A stretch of 64,000 nt of DNA from Pseudomonadota bacterium (GTDB taxonomy: Bacteria; Myxococcota_A; Polyangia; Haliangiales; Haliangiaceae), in the NCBI GenBank assembly GCA_023428295.1, contig JAEYYV010000213.1, positions 41,427-105,426 of the forward strand, written 5' to 3'. Under the pieces are notes generated by a model that saw nothing but the letters and a program-made list of their open reading frames with translations, was not told where the DNA came from and did not search any database. This document shows, one piece after another, positions 1 to 8,782 of this stretch. The translations under genes and the position numbers were made by a program. The first letter of the stretch is position 1. Each line of letters opens with the position of its first letter.

Positions 1-208
1 CTTTGTGGCCGATCGCCGTGACCGCTTTCGCCTCGCGAAAGAACCGCTCGACGATGCTCGGATCGCGCGAGTACTGCGGATGTAGGATCTTGCACGCGAC
101 CTGGCGTCCGAGGTCCGTGTGCTCGGCGAGATACACCGCACCGAAGCCGCCCTCGCCGAGCTTCTTGGTCAGCTTGTAGTTGAGGACAACGGTTCCCTCG
201 TACGACAT
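1..208 (-). CDS. Serine/threonine protein kinase, N-terminal part (cut by window edge)
   Basis: The visible 69 residues begin MSYEGTVVLNYKLTKKLGEG and contain the glycine-rich loop (GEGGFGAVYLAEH) and the beta-3 lysine (VACKIL). These are the start of the Hanks-type kinase N-lobe, which binds ATP and phosphorylates Ser/Thr on partner proteins. The catalytic loop lies outside the window. The ATG at 208 follows the stop of the upstream lipoprotein gene by two bases (TAG-CG-ATG). A good Shine-Dalgarno site (AGGAAG) overlaps that stop, so the kinase is the distal gene of a minus-strand operon with the lipoprotein and the outer-membrane-type protein. The substrate is unknown. Confidence 0.9.
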   Translation of the reverse strand, partial: MSYEGTVVLNYKLTKKLGEGGFGAVYLAEHTDLGRQVACKILHPQYSRDPSIVERFFREAKAVTAIGHK

Positions 209-210
209 CG

Positions 211-1455
211 CTACTTCCTGCAGCCGAGGAGGATCGCGTCGTACCGCTCGAACTGCTCGGGCTCGAGGAGGCCGTCCTTGACGAGCTTCGCCAGCTTCGC
301 TCGCTTCGCGTCGTACTCCGCGCGCGTGAGCTTCTGCTCGGGACACAGGCGCGGCGTCACGGGCAGCTTCGCCGTGAGGTTCGCGGGTGGCTTGTGTTGG
401 TCCATCGAGAACTCGGCGACGACGGTGATCGCCGTGGCCGTCTCGTCCGCGGGCAGCTCGAAGTCGATCGAGCGCGTCTTGGATTCGCCCGCGGCGAGGT
501 CGCCGAAGTCGAACACCTTGTCGTCGATCGCTTTGTGCGACGAGCGTGCGATCGCGACGAGCCTGCGCGCGACGCCGCCGGAGCGATTCTCGACGGAGAT
601 GCGCACCGTGTTGCGCTGACCTGCGACGAGCGCGCCGGTGTCGGCCGTCATCGCGATCACCGCGACCTCCGGTGGCGCGCCGACGATCGCTGCGGACGCG
701 ATCTGCAGCTTCTTCATCTGGAGATCGCGATCGGCGATCTGCGGAACCCAGTCGGTCGCGAGGCCCGTCCGCGTCGAGCGCACCTTCCACGGCGAGCCGA
801 GACGAGCCGCGATGTCCGGCGCGCGCGGATCGAGCCCCGTCGTGGCCCAATCGATCGTGACCTGCACGCTACCGTCGGTGCCGAGCGGGCCGCGCTGACG
901 AGCGCCCCACGGCGTCGTGACCTCGATCTCGCCGAGCGTTTGCGTCGGCGAGAAGCTCTCGCACGGAACGTCGACTTCGTTCGCCGGGATGTCTCGCTCG
1001 GCGACGACGTTCTCGCGCCGGTTCGGCGGCTGGAAGTAGCGGTAGTAGACAGGCACACCGACGAGCGGGAGACCGACGACGATCAGCGAGCCGCCCATCG
1101 CCGCGCTTCCACCACTGCCCGGCATCGAGTCACCCGAGCCGGTCACCGCGATGATCGTGCCGATGATGATCGACGCCGCGCCGACGACGAGCGAGCCCTG
1201 CCCCACAAACGAGAGCTCCTTGGTCTCGACCGCGATCGTGCGCTCTTTCGCGATCTCGTTGCGGCGACACACGCGCGAGAGATCCACGTGGAACCGAAAC
1301 GATCCGTCCGCGAGCAGCTCGCCGCGCCCCGGCAGCTGATCCGTGCGTAGCGCGATCACCGGCTCGCCGATGGGCAGGCGGTTCGTCTGCGTCTGCGGCG
1401 CGGTCCATGCGACGCACGACGCGAGGAAGGGAAGGACAAGAGGTAAACGCATCAT
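211..1455 (-). CDS. Lipoprotein with two membrane segments, CARDB-like and SHOCT-like parts
   Basis: This 414-residue protein of unknown function starts MMRLPLVLPFLASC, a short signal ending in a lipobox (LASC, Cys14). Two glycine-rich hydrophobic stretches lie at about residues 85-140. Around 285-375 there is an extracellular CARDB-like beta domain (family idea from pattern only). The C-terminus (TRAEYDAKRAKLAKLVKDG) resembles the SHOCT oligomerisation helix. The ATG at 1455 overlaps the TGA of the preceding gene (ATGA), so the two are translationally coupled. A longer reading frame reaches 1572, but its extra part is arginine-rich and lies over the upstream gene, so I reject it. Confidence 0.6.
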   Translation of the reverse strand: MMRLPLVLPFLASCVAWTAPQTQTNRLPIGEPVIALRTDQLPGRGELLADGSFRFHVDLSRVCRRNEIAKERTIAVETKELSFVGQGSLVVGAASIIIGTIIAVTGSGDSMPGSGGSAAMGGSLIVVGLPLVGVPVYYRYFQPPNRRENVVAERDIPANEVDVPCESFSPTQTLGEIEVTTPWGARQRGPLGTDGSVQVTIDWATTGLDPRAPDIAARLGSPWKVRSTRTGLATDWVPQIADRDLQMKKLQIASAAIVGAPPEVAVIAMTADTGALVAGQRNTVRISVENRSGGVARRLVAIARSSHKAIDDKVFDFGDLAAGESKTRSIDFELPADETATAITVVAEFSMDQHKPPANLTAKLPVTPRLCPEQKLTRAEYDAKRAKLAKLVKDGLLEPEQFERYDAILLGCRK

Positions 1456-2150
1456 CGAAAACGTGCCGACACCCCGACGCCAGCCTCGAGCTGGGTTAGT
1501 AGCCAACGTCCGAAAGTGGCGGTCTCTCCGACGTATGCATAGAAGCCGTAGGCGCGATCGAGATCGAGCCACAGACCGTTCAGGTTGCGGACGCCGAAAT
1601 CAGCGCCGCGGTCCTGTCCACCAGCATCCTTGTACCCTGCGAAATCGAAGACGAGCTGCGCCGTGGTGAACAGCTTCAACGTCTTCGAGTCGCTGAAGAA
1701 GAAGCGCAGCCCCGGCGAGAGGTGGAACATGCGCGGACCATCACCGGCGCCGGTGACCGTGGCCGTGAAGTCCTCCTCGATACCAACCCGGATCTCCGCG
1801 ATCAGATCGATCTTGCGCGCGATGCCGTAGCCCAGCTCGAGATCGAACGAGAACGGGACACGTCCCGTGCACACCGCCGCGTTGCCGCCGTTCATCGAAT
1901 CCGTCTCGCCGCAGTAGTCGGCGTCGTCGTACGCGATGATGGCACGCATGCCCACCCCCAGCCGCAGCGACACCTGGAGCTGACCCTTGTGCGAATAGGT
2001 GTCGGTGGACAGTGCCGCAGCCCGGCCGGAGGACGGCGGTGGAGCCGACGGTGGCGGCGCCGTGCCGTCGGGCTCCTTGGCAGGCGCAACCCCCTGCGCC
2101 GCGGCCGCACCGACCGACCCCAGGACGAGAGCCACCACGTGGAGCTTCAC
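1452..2150 (-). CDS. Secreted outer-membrane beta-barrel-like protein
   Basis: This 232-residue protein has a clear signal peptide (MKLHVVALVLGSVGAAAAQG) and a Pro-rich linker to about residue 45. It then shows alternating aromatic/hydrophobic strands ending in VGVSARFR, as expected of a small outer-membrane barrel with a C-terminal aromatic residue. It probably sits in the outer membrane; no specific function can be given. The GTG start at 2150 lies six bases after a TAGCGT box, suggesting a leaderless first gene of the operon. It is coupled to the downstream lipoprotein by an ATGA overlap. Confidence 0.6.
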   Translation of the reverse strand: MKLHVVALVLGSVGAAAAQGVAPAKEPDGTAPPPSAPPPSSGRAAALSTDTYSHKGQLQVSLRLGVGMRAIIAYDDADYCGETDSMNGGNAAVCTGRVPFSFDLELGYGIARKIDLIAEIRVGIEEDFTATVTGAGDGPRMFHLSPGLRFFFSDSKTLKLFTTAQLVFDFAGYKDAGGQDRGADFGVRNLNGLWLDLDRAYGFYAYVGETATFGRWLLTQLEAGVGVSARFR

Positions 2151-2156
2151 GGGACC

Positions 2157-2162
2157 ACGCTA
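2157..2162 (-). promoter_or_regulatory. -10 box for the 2150 operon (leaderless)
   Basis: TAGCGT is followed by six bases and the GTG start at 2150. Transcription would begin at or next to the start codon. No clear -35 is seen. Confidence 0.5.
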
Positions 2163-2199
2163 ACACGAGGCGGCGCTGGCCTCCTCGCTCGGCCGGCGC

Positions 2200-2205
2200 T
2201 ACCTT
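2200..2205 (+). promoter_or_regulatory. -10 box for the DUF4159 operon (leaderless)
   Basis: TACCTT is followed by six bases and the ATG at 2212. It faces the minus-strand box at 2157-2162, giving a compact divergent promoter of about 60 bases. Confidence 0.5.
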
Positions 2206-2211
2206 CCGCGA

Positions 2212-3033
2212 ATGTCTCATCCCACGCGGCGAGGGTTGTTGGCGGGCGGGATCGCCGCGGCTGCCGCGCTCGCGCTGCCTCGTCGAGCGGATGCGATCGG
2301 GCCTGCGTCGAAGTTTCGGTTCGGCCAGCTCGCGATGGGACCCGGCACGAACCCGCGGCCGAACGCACTGCGCCGGCTCGCGTGGGAGGTCGAGAAGCGA
2401 ACGTCGATCGAGCCGCAGCTCCAGCCCGCGATCGTGACCGCCACGGCGGAGACGCTGCACGAGACGCCGTTCCTCTACTTCGCGGGCGAGCGCGAGATCG
2501 AGCTGCCCAACGCCGCGGGCATCGAGTCGCTGCGCCGCTTCCTCACGTTCGGTGGCTTCCTCGTCATCGACTCGGCAGAGGGCTCCACCGACGGTGCGTT
2601 CGACGGCTCGGTTCGCAAGCTGATGGCGGCGGTGCTGCCACCATCGGGGACGCAGAAGGGTCTCGAGATCATCCCGGCCGATCACGTCGTCTATCGCTCG
2701 TTCTACTTGCTCGACAAACCGCTCGGTCGGCTATCGATCGCCCCCGCGATGGAAGGCGTGATCCGCGATGGACGGCTCGTCGCCGTGTACATCTCCAACG
2801 ACATGGGCGGCGCGTGGTCGCGCGATGACTTCGGCAACTACGAGTTCCGCTGCGAGCCAGGAGGCGAGCGTCAACGCGAGCTGTCGTTCCGCATGGGCGT
2901 GAACCTCGTGATGTACTCGCTCTGCCTCGACTACAAAGCCGACCAAGTGCACGTGCCCTTCATCATGAAGCGCCGGCGCTGGAAGCCCGACGATGGCGCG
3001 ACACCGGCGCCACCGGCGAAGAAGGGAACGTAG
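2212..3033 (+). CDS. DUF4159 domain protein, exported (Tat-like signal)
   Basis: This 273-residue protein starts MSHPTRRGLLAGGIAAAAAL, a twin-arginine-like leader followed by a hydrophobic stretch. The mature part matches the DUF4159 pattern: strand-helix blocks around LYFAGEREIELPNAAGIESL, a GGFLVIDSAEG core at about residue 120, and a C-terminal VMYSLCLDYKADQVHVP. DUF4159 proteins are usually found with BatA/VWA-type genes, and the next gene here is of that kind. It overlaps the following GTG start by one base (TAGTG). The biochemical role is unknown; a cell-surface or envelope function is inferred from the leader and context. Confidence 0.8.
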   Translation: MSHPTRRGLLAGGIAAAAALALPRRADAIGPASKFRFGQLAMGPGTNPRPNALRRLAWEVEKRTSIEPQLQPAIVTATAETLHETPFLYFAGEREIELPNAAGIESLRRFLTFGGFLVIDSAEGSTDGAFDGSVRKLMAAVLPPSGTQKGLEIIPADHVVYRSFYLLDKPLGRLSIAPAMEGVIRDGRLVAVYISNDMGGAWSRDDFGNYEFRCEPGGERQRELSFRMGVNLVMYSLCLDYKADQVHVPFIMKRRRWKPDDGATPAPPAKKGT

Positions 3034-5540
3034 TGAACATCGTCGTGTTCCCGACGACGGTGCGCATCGCGCTGGGCGTGTGCGCGCTCGTGCTCGCGGT
3101 CACCACGGTCGTGGCCGTCAAGCGCGGCAAGGGTGGACTCGGTGGTGCGCTCGCGTCGCTCGCGTTTCTGTGCGCGGGTGCGCTGATCGCGGAGCTGCTC
3201 GTCGGACTCACGGTGCGCATCGCCTCGCGTGGCTCGGACGATTTCAACGAGTATCGCTGGGTGATGCTCGCGCCGTGGGGGCGTCCGGGCATCGCGCTCG
3301 GCGCCGTGGCAGTGCTCGTCATCGTCGCGCTGTCGTGGCGCGCGAGTCGCGGTGCCACGGCATGGCGACGCGCCACGATGATCGGCCTGCGCGCGGGCGC
3401 TGCCGTCGGTGCGCTCGTCGTGTTCCTCGAGCCAGCCGTCGAGCTGCGGCAGGTCGCGCGCGAGCCCAATCGTATCGCGGTGCTGATCGATGACTCGGCG
3501 TCGATGTCGCTCGCCGAGAAGCCCGACGGACCGACACGCCTCGCTCGGGCGCGGCAGATGCTCGCCGACTCCGCGAGCACGCTCGCGACGTGGGAGCAGG
3601 CCCACAAGATCGATTTCTACACGTTCAGCGAGACGCTCGATCCCACCACGCTCGGCGCGCTCGCCGAGAAGACGGCGAAGGGCAAAGCGACGCTGATGCG
3701 CAAGGCGCTCGAGTCGGTGCGCAATCGCTACGAGGGCCGCGACCTGGCGGGCATCGTCTTGATCTCCGACGGCGCAGCGACCGGCGGCTTCGACGAAGAC
3801 TCTGGCGATGGCGCCGTGCGTGACTTCTTGCGCGGGCTCGAGACGCGCGTCCACACCGTGTGGGCAGCGCGCAAGGGGCTCAAGGATCTCGCCGTCGCGC
3901 GCGTGATGGCCGACGAGTTCGCGTTCGTTCGCACGGTCGTGCGCATCGACGCCGTGATCCGCTCGACGGGACTTCCCGCGCGTCAGGTGCCGGTGACGCT
4001 CTCGACCGACGGCCAACCGCTGCGCCAGAAGATGGTCGATATCCCGGCCGGCGATCACGATGTCACCGTCACGTTCGAGGTCACGCCTCCGCGCGTGGGT
4101 CGCTATGTCTACGAGGTGAGCGTGCCCGTCGCCGAGGGCGAAGCGGTCACCACCAACAACGCGCGCAGCTTCGTCGTGCGCGTCATTCGCGACAAGACGC
4201 GCGTGCTGCAGGTCGCCGGTCAGCCGGGTTGGGACGTGCGCGCGTTGCGCCAGATGCTGAAGGGCAACCCCAACGTCGATCTGATCTCGTTCTTCATCCT
4301 GCGTACGCAAGACGACATCTCGCTCGTGCCGAATGACGAGATGTCGCTGATCCCGTTCCCCACGCGCGAGCTGTTCGAGCAGCAGCTGCCCTCGTTCGAT
4401 CTGATCATCCTGCAAGACTTCGAGTACCTGCCGTATGGCATCGGCGACTACCTCGAGAACATTCGCAGCTACGTCGAGGGAGGCGGCGGGCTCGCGATGC
4501 TCGGCGGGACCGCGTCGTTCTCGTCGGGCGGCTACTACGGAACGCCGGTCGCCGCCGCGCTTCCCGTCGAGCTGTACGGTCCGTTCGATTCGGGACCGAT
4601 CCTCGACAACAGCCGCTTCCAACCGCAGCTCACCGAGGCCGGCCAGGTGCACCCCGTGACCTCGCTGCGCTACTCCTCCGAGGAGAACCTCGCGGCGTGG
4701 AAGTCGTTGCCGCCACTCGATGGTGTGAACATCGTCGCGGGGGCCAAGCCCGATGCGACCGTGCTCGCGTATCACCCGCGGCTGAAGATCAAGAAGACGG
4801 GCAAGCCGATGCCGGTGATCGTCGCGGGCGAGTACGGCAAGGGCCGCTCGTTGGCCGTCACCACCGACACGCTGTGGAAGTGGGGCTTTGTCGCGGCGGC
4901 GCGTGCCGGCGATCAGGGCCGCCAGTACACGAAGTTCTGGGATCAATCGATGCGCTGGCTGATCCAGGATCCCGATCTGCGCAACCTGCACGTCGACAGT
5001 GACGCCGTCGACTACACGCCGGGACAGCCGGTTCGCGTCTCGGTGCGCCTCATGGGTCGCGACTACCAGCCGATGCCGGGCGGCGTCGTCCACATCGTCG
5101 TCAAGCGCGGCGCGGATCCGGCGCGCGCGATTCAAGACATCACCACCACCGTCACCGTCGGAGAGGACGGCACCGCCGTGCTCGAGCTCACGAACCAGAT
5201 CACGCTCGAGCCGGGCGTCTATCGCATTCAAGGCGAGGCGAGCGTGGGCGGACGCAAGGTGGATGCGAGCGACATCTTCCTCGTGCGCGAGGGTGGCACC
5301 GAGCTCGACCGCCCCGTCGGCGACCCGGTCACGCTCGAGTCGATCTCCAAAGCGACGGGTGCGGTGGCCCTCGGTGCCATCGATTCACTGCCGGCGAATC
5401 TCGCATTCGATCCTCCGCGCATCGTTCGTGTCGATCGACGCACGGATGTCGAGCTGTGGAGCCGGCCCGGTCTTCTCTTCCTGGTCATCGGCCTCCTCGG
5501 TCTGGAGTGGCTGTTGCGCCAGCGAAGCGGCTATTTGTAG
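3033..5540 (+). CDS. Membrane-anchored VWA / glutamine amidotransferase-like protein
   Basis: This 835-residue protein has two or three N-terminal membrane segments (about 8-25, 35-60 and 85-100). A von Willebrand A-type domain follows, with the MIDAS motif DDSAS at about residue 150. A CARDB-like middle part comes next, then a class I glutamine amidotransferase-like fold (VLQVAGQPGWDVRALRQML onward, with EYGKGRSLAVTTDT later). A single membrane helix lies at the extreme C-terminus (LLFLVIGLLGLEWLL). This architecture is common beside DUF4159 genes. The GTG start overlaps the previous stop. No MoxR ATPase lies in the window, although one often accompanies such modules. Confidence 0.8.
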   Translation: MNIVVFPTTVRIALGVCALVLAVTTVVAVKRGKGGLGGALASLAFLCAGALIAELLVGLTVRIASRGSDDFNEYRWVMLAPWGRPGIALGAVAVLVIVALSWRASRGATAWRRATMIGLRAGAAVGALVVFLEPAVELRQVAREPNRIAVLIDDSASMSLAEKPDGPTRLARARQMLADSASTLATWEQAHKIDFYTFSETLDPTTLGALAEKTAKGKATLMRKALESVRNRYEGRDLAGIVLISDGAATGGFDEDSGDGAVRDFLRGLETRVHTVWAARKGLKDLAVARVMADEFAFVRTVVRIDAVIRSTGLPARQVPVTLSTDGQPLRQKMVDIPAGDHDVTVTFEVTPPRVGRYVYEVSVPVAEGEAVTTNNARSFVVRVIRDKTRVLQVAGQPGWDVRALRQMLKGNPNVDLISFFILRTQDDISLVPNDEMSLIPFPTRELFEQQLPSFDLIILQDFEYLPYGIGDYLENIRSYVEGGGGLAMLGGTASFSSGGYYGTPVAAALPVELYGPFDSGPILDNSRFQPQLTEAGQVHPVTSLRYSSEENLAAWKSLPPLDGVNIVAGAKPDATVLAYHPRLKIKKTGKPMPVIVAGEYGKGRSLAVTTDTLWKWGFVAAARAGDQGRQYTKFWDQSMRWLIQDPDLRNLHVDSDAVDYTPGQPVRVSVRLMGRDYQPMPGGVVHIVVKRGADPARAIQDITTTVTVGEDGTAVLELTNQITLEPGVYRIQGEASVGGRKVDASDIFLVREGGTELDRPVGDPVTLESISKATGAVALGAIDSLPANLAFDPPRIVRVDRRTDVELWSRPGLLFLVIGLLGLEWLLRQRSGYL

Positions 5541-5555
5541 TAAGGAAGCGTTGAT

Positions 5556-6752
5556 ATGTCCCTCTCTCTCGACAGCCTTGTCACCGACCTGATCTTCCAA
5601 GGCAACGCGGCCATCGATCAGAAGACTTTGATCGACGGTCTCGGCGGTCAGGAAGCGCTGGAGACGAAGCAACTGCTCGACGTGGATCGCCTCGATCCGC
5701 GCGCCGAGATGGAGCTCTCGCCGTCGATGCCGTTCCGCCGCCGAGGCGAGCGGCGCCTGATGATCATCGACGACACCACGATCACGCCCCGGCCTGACCC
5801 GCAGGCGGATCCGCTCGTCAAAGGCGATCTGCGCGCCGCCAAGGAAGCGCTGATCAACACGGTCGCCGCCCTTCCGGTGCGTCTCGGACGGTTGTTCGCG
5901 CTCGGCTCGTGGGGTGACGCGGTCCTGGTCGCGCGCAGCGCGCGCGATCTGCGTGGCATCGCGATGCTGCCGTACGTCCTCGACCCGCAGATCGATCTCG
6001 ACGGCAAGCGCCGCGCGACTCCGCTCTCGCAGAAGGAGTTCGAGGCCAAGCTGATGTCGTTCGAGAAGCGCCTCGACGAGCTCACCGACGAGCAGATCAT
6101 CGAGAACCTCTCGGGTGTCACCGTCGAGCGCCGCGGCGATCTCATCATCGTGGACGTCCTCGAGGAGGACGGCTCGTGGGATCAGCGCAAGTCGATCCTC
6201 CTCGAGACGCAGCTCGCCGCGATCGATCAGTTCTCGCTCCTCCCCGGCGCACCGTCGTCGGGCAAGAAGGGCGCGCCCGCTCCCAACGGGACGCCCGCGG
6301 CCAAAGCCGCGCCAGCACCCGCGCCGACGCCCCCGCCGAAGAAGGAAGAGCCCAAGGGCCCACCGATCGCCGCTCAGGAGATCGATGGCTCGGTCGTCCT
6401 CGTGTTCCCCGCCGAGCGCTTCGATCTCGATGTCGCCGCCGCGCTCGGCAAGCGCGACTGGGATCAAATCGTCCGCCGCTCGGACAATCTCTCCGGTCAG
6501 ATCCGCGACAAGATCCAGCGCGACGGCGCCACCTGGATCGCGCCCATCGAGTTCCTCTCGGAGGTCTTTGTCGACGGCAAGCCGCTGACCAAGCAAGACT
6601 TCGACCGCGACGCGAAGAGCGCCGACGGCGTGAAGTCTCTCGACGTTCACTTCCCGCGCTTTGGCGACGTCACGCTCCTCGAGATCGCCGGAAAGGGTCG
6701 CTTCGTCACCAGCCACCGCGACGCCGATCGCGCCGCGTCGTTGGTGCGCTAG
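5556..6752 (+). CDS. Conserved hypothetical protein with Pro/Ala linker
   Basis: This 398-residue protein is not one I recognise, and it has no signal peptide or membrane segment. The N-terminal half (1-230) is a mixed alpha/beta region containing RRLMIIDDTTITPRP. Residues about 232-268 are an Ala/Pro/Lys linker, and the C-terminal 130 residues form a second compact domain beginning DGSVVLVFPAERFDLDVAAA. The ATG at 5556 has a Shine-Dalgarno site (AAGGAAG) eight bases upstream and lies 15 bases after the VWA gene. It probably acts with the VWA/DUF4159 pair, as operon position suggests. Confidence 0.6.
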   Translation: MSLSLDSLVTDLIFQGNAAIDQKTLIDGLGGQEALETKQLLDVDRLDPRAEMELSPSMPFRRRGERRLMIIDDTTITPRPDPQADPLVKGDLRAAKEALINTVAALPVRLGRLFALGSWGDAVLVARSARDLRGIAMLPYVLDPQIDLDGKRRATPLSQKEFEAKLMSFEKRLDELTDEQIIENLSGVTVERRGDLIIVDVLEEDGSWDQRKSILLETQLAAIDQFSLLPGAPSSGKKGAPAPNGTPAAKAAPAPAPTPPPKKEEPKGPPIAAQEIDGSVVLVFPAERFDLDVAAALGKRDWDQIVRRSDNLSGQIRDKIQRDGATWIAPIEFLSEVFVDGKPLTKQDFDRDAKSADGVKSLDVHFPRFGDVTLLEIAGKGRFVTSHRDADRAASLVR

Positions 6753-7915
6753 TGCGTTCGCTCGTCGCGCTCGCGCTGGTGGCATTGCTCGCCGCACCTG
6801 CGATCGCCGACGACGATTTCGGCGGCGCGTACGTCATCTTCGCGCGCGGCGACTCGCTCCTGCGCACGGATCCCAAGGGCAAGAGCGAGACGCAGGTCGC
6901 GAAGCTCCCCACCACCGCGCCGGTCCGCGCGCTGCGCACGGACCGAGCCGGCAAGATCCTCCTCGCCAACATCGGCGGCAAGTGGGCGTGGATGCCGCTC
7001 GACGGCAAAGCCACCACGTTCACCGAGTTGCCGTGTGCCGACGGTCCCGCGCACCTCGCCACCGACGGCTCGTGCGTCCTCTGCCGCGGCGCCACCTCCA
7101 CCACGTCGCTCATCATCAACTTCGCGACGAACAAGTCGATCACGATCCCCATCCCCGCGACCGGCGCTCGCATCGTCGGCGACACCACCAACCGGCGACT
7201 CGTCTGGGCCGACTCGGCAGGCGTGTGGTCCTCGCCGCCCAACGATCCGCGAAAGAAGACGCTCGTGGCGCCCGAAGCGCCGCTTCGTGGCTTCTTGCCC
7301 AACCCCGCCGGCACACGCGCCGTGGGTGTCTATAGCGACGTGATTCACGACAGCCTGAAGACCACGAAGCCCGCCGAGCTGCTCATGACCTTCGCGCTCG
7401 ATGGCCAAGGTGCGCGCCGCAAGACGATCAAAGCGGGCGTCGTGGCGGACTGGTCGTACGACAACGCGTGGCTGTTGCTGCAAGACCGCACCAACGCGTG
7501 CGTCGTCAGTGCGAGCGGCGGTCAGTACAAGTGCTGGAAGGGCTACACGACCGCCTCGATCTCCACCGACGGCAAGTACGCCCTGATCCTCGGCTCGCGG
7601 GACAAAGCCGCCGCGCCGACGAAGGACAAGAAGTCGAGCACGAAGGACAAGAAGTCGAGCCAGAAGGACAAGAAGCCGACCCAGAAGGACAAGAAGTCGA
7701 GCCAGAAGAAGGATCCGGACGCCGAGCCGTCGAACGAGTCCGAGAATCGCGGCGACAACGAGGACGAGCTGTCCGACGACGTCGAGGTGCCGCTACCGAC
7801 GGGCAACCTCTCGCTCTATCGCGCCACGCTCGACGGCGCGTACACCACCGCGCCCGCGAAGATCATCAGCGTCCTCGACGGCGCTGCCGTGTGGATCCCC
7901 GGCCCCACGCCATAG
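6752..7915 (+). CDS. Secreted propeller-like protein with Lys-rich KDKK repeats
   Basis: This 387-residue protein starts with GTG at 6752, overlapping the previous TAG by one base. Its signal peptide is VRSLVALALVALLAAPAIAD. Repeating strand units (for example LLRTDPKGKSETQVAKLPTT and ANIGGKWAWMPLDGKATTF) suggest a beta-propeller. Near residues 290-318 are four copies of a seven-residue unit of the type (T/Q)KDKKSS, followed by a Glu/Asp-rich stretch. A longer in-frame reading from 6176 runs over the preceding gene and is rejected. It is the last gene of the operon; its function is unknown. Confidence 0.55.
   Translation: MRSLVALALVALLAAPAIADDDFGGAYVIFARGDSLLRTDPKGKSETQVAKLPTTAPVRALRTDRAGKILLANIGGKWAWMPLDGKATTFTELPCADGPAHLATDGSCVLCRGATSTTSLIINFATNKSITIPIPATGARIVGDTTNRRLVWADSAGVWSSPPNDPRKKTLVAPEAPLRGFLPNPAGTRAVGVYSDVIHDSLKTTKPAELLMTFALDGQGARRKTIKAGVVADWSYDNAWLLLQDRTNACVVSASGGQYKCWKGYTTASISTDGKYALILGSRDKAAAPTKDKKSSTKDKKSSQKDKKPTQKDKKSSQKKDPDAEPSNESENRGDNEDELSDDVEVPLPTGNLSLYRATLDGAYTTAPAKIISVLDGAAVWIPGPTP
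7619..7702 (+). repeat. Four tandem 21-base repeats encoding (T/Q)KDKK(S/P)(S/T)
   Basis: The units start at 7619, 7640, 7661 and 7682. The first two are identical at the DNA level and the others differ at a few bases. They lie in frame inside the propeller-like gene and encode a highly basic segment. Confidence 0.85.
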
Positions 7916-7924
7916 CCGAACGCT

Positions 7925-8063
7925 TGTCCGGTTACGGCGGACAGCGAAAGTGGTGGATTCGACCAATTTTCGCGACGGTTGGGGTCCGACCCCAAAACGT
8001 CGGCGATTTGGTCAAATCCACCACTTTTGTCCAACGAGTTGGACGGTGTCCGATATGCGGACA
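7925..8063. repeat. Array of four hairpins between convergent genes (terminator / palindromic element)
   Basis: The gap between the stops at 7915 and 8064 is almost entirely inverted repeats. TGTCCG/CGGACA arms lie at 7925-7943. A large stem with 20-base arms (7947-7966 and 8008-8027, one mismatch) has its own inner palindrome GGGGTCCGACCCC at 7981-7993. GTCCAA/TTGGAC arms lie at 8029-8044, and TGTCCG/CGGACA arms again at 8047-8063. It probably ends transcription in both directions. The symmetry and the repeated TGTCCG arms also resemble a mobile palindromic (REP/MITE-like) unit. Confidence 0.7.
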
Positions 8064-8663
8064 TCAGGGCACGTAGATCGAGTCTCCGGGCAGGACATAG
8101 ATGTTCATGTCGGAGCGGCGGCCCGAGGCGAGCGCGTCGTAGTCGAGCGGGATGCGCCGCGTCTCGCGCGTCTTCGCGTCGGGACGCATGAGTACGATCT
8201 GGCTGCGCTTCGCGAAGCGCGTCGGGCCGCCGGCGAGGGCGAGTGCATCGGCCACGGTGATGTACGAGTCGTTCGTGTACACGCTCGGGCGCATGACCTC
8301 GCCTTGCACGGTGAAGCGATAGCTCTTCCACTGCTTGAGCGCGACGGTGACGGCGGTGCCTTCCATCTTCACGTAGTTCGCGAGCTGCTGCTTGATCTTC
8401 TCTTTGAGCGACGGCGTTGTCTCGCCGGCGGCCTTGATGTCACCGACGAGCGGCATCGTGATCGTGCCGTCGGGGCGGATCGCTGCCTCGGTGTTGAGCG
8501 CTTGGTTCGCTTCGCCCCACACGTTGATCGCGACGATGTCGCCGACGCCGAGTACCACGTCGGTCTTCCGCGGGTCCGGCTCCGTGTTGTACGGGTAGTC
8601 CGGGAGTGAGCTGATACAGCCAGCGAGGAGGCAAACGAGACCAAGGAAAAGGCGAACGCGCAT
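8064..8663 (-). CDS. Polysaccharide export outer-membrane lipoprotein (Wza-like)
   Basis: This 199-residue protein begins MRVRLFLGLVCLLAGC, with a lipobox at LAGC (Cys16). It contains the Poly_export (PES) domain (VLGVGDIVAINVWGE, then RPDGTITMPLVGDIKAAG). An SLBB-type beta-grasp unit follows (FTVQGEVMRPSVY to ALAGGPTRFA). The protein ends DSIYVP soon after this, so it is shorter than E. coli Wza (379 residues) and lacks the C-terminal helix that forms the Wza outer-membrane pore. It may work with another outer-membrane partner. No polysaccharide synthesis genes are adjacent. Confidence 0.88.
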   Translation of the reverse strand: MRVRLFLGLVCLLAGCISSLPDYPYNTEPDPRKTDVVLGVGDIVAINVWGEANQALNTEAAIRPDGTITMPLVGDIKAAGETTPSLKEKIKQQLANYVKMEGTAVTVALKQWKSYRFTVQGEVMRPSVYTNDSYITVADALALAGGPTRFAKRSQIVLMRPDAKTRETRRIPLDYDALASGRRSDMNIYVLPGDSIYVP

Positions 8664-8703
8664 CGGTGGTGCTGCGTTGCGATTTTCGCGCCGCGCGAAC
8701 TAG

Positions 8704-8716
8704 GCGAGATTCTCGC
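8704..8716. promoter_or_regulatory. Perfect inverted repeat upstream of the export lipoprotein gene
   Basis: GCGAGA-T-TCTCGC lies about 40 bases before the start at 8663 and is a possible operator. Next to it, at 8724-8756, the unit GGCGGGGATTC recurs about three times. The rest of the 8664-8782 gap shows nothing else recognisable. Confidence 0.3.
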
Positions 8717-8782
8717 GCCCGATCGGGGATTCGGCGGGGATTCGGCGGGGAGTCGGGGCGTGCGCTAATGACGCAGCGAGCG

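Noticed and set aside
2931..5231. 766-residue open frame on the minus strand opposite the VWA/GATase-like gene
   Set aside because: The Arg/Asp/His-rich composition without any domain is typical of antisense shadow frames in high-GC DNA. The plus strand has a clear multi-domain protein.
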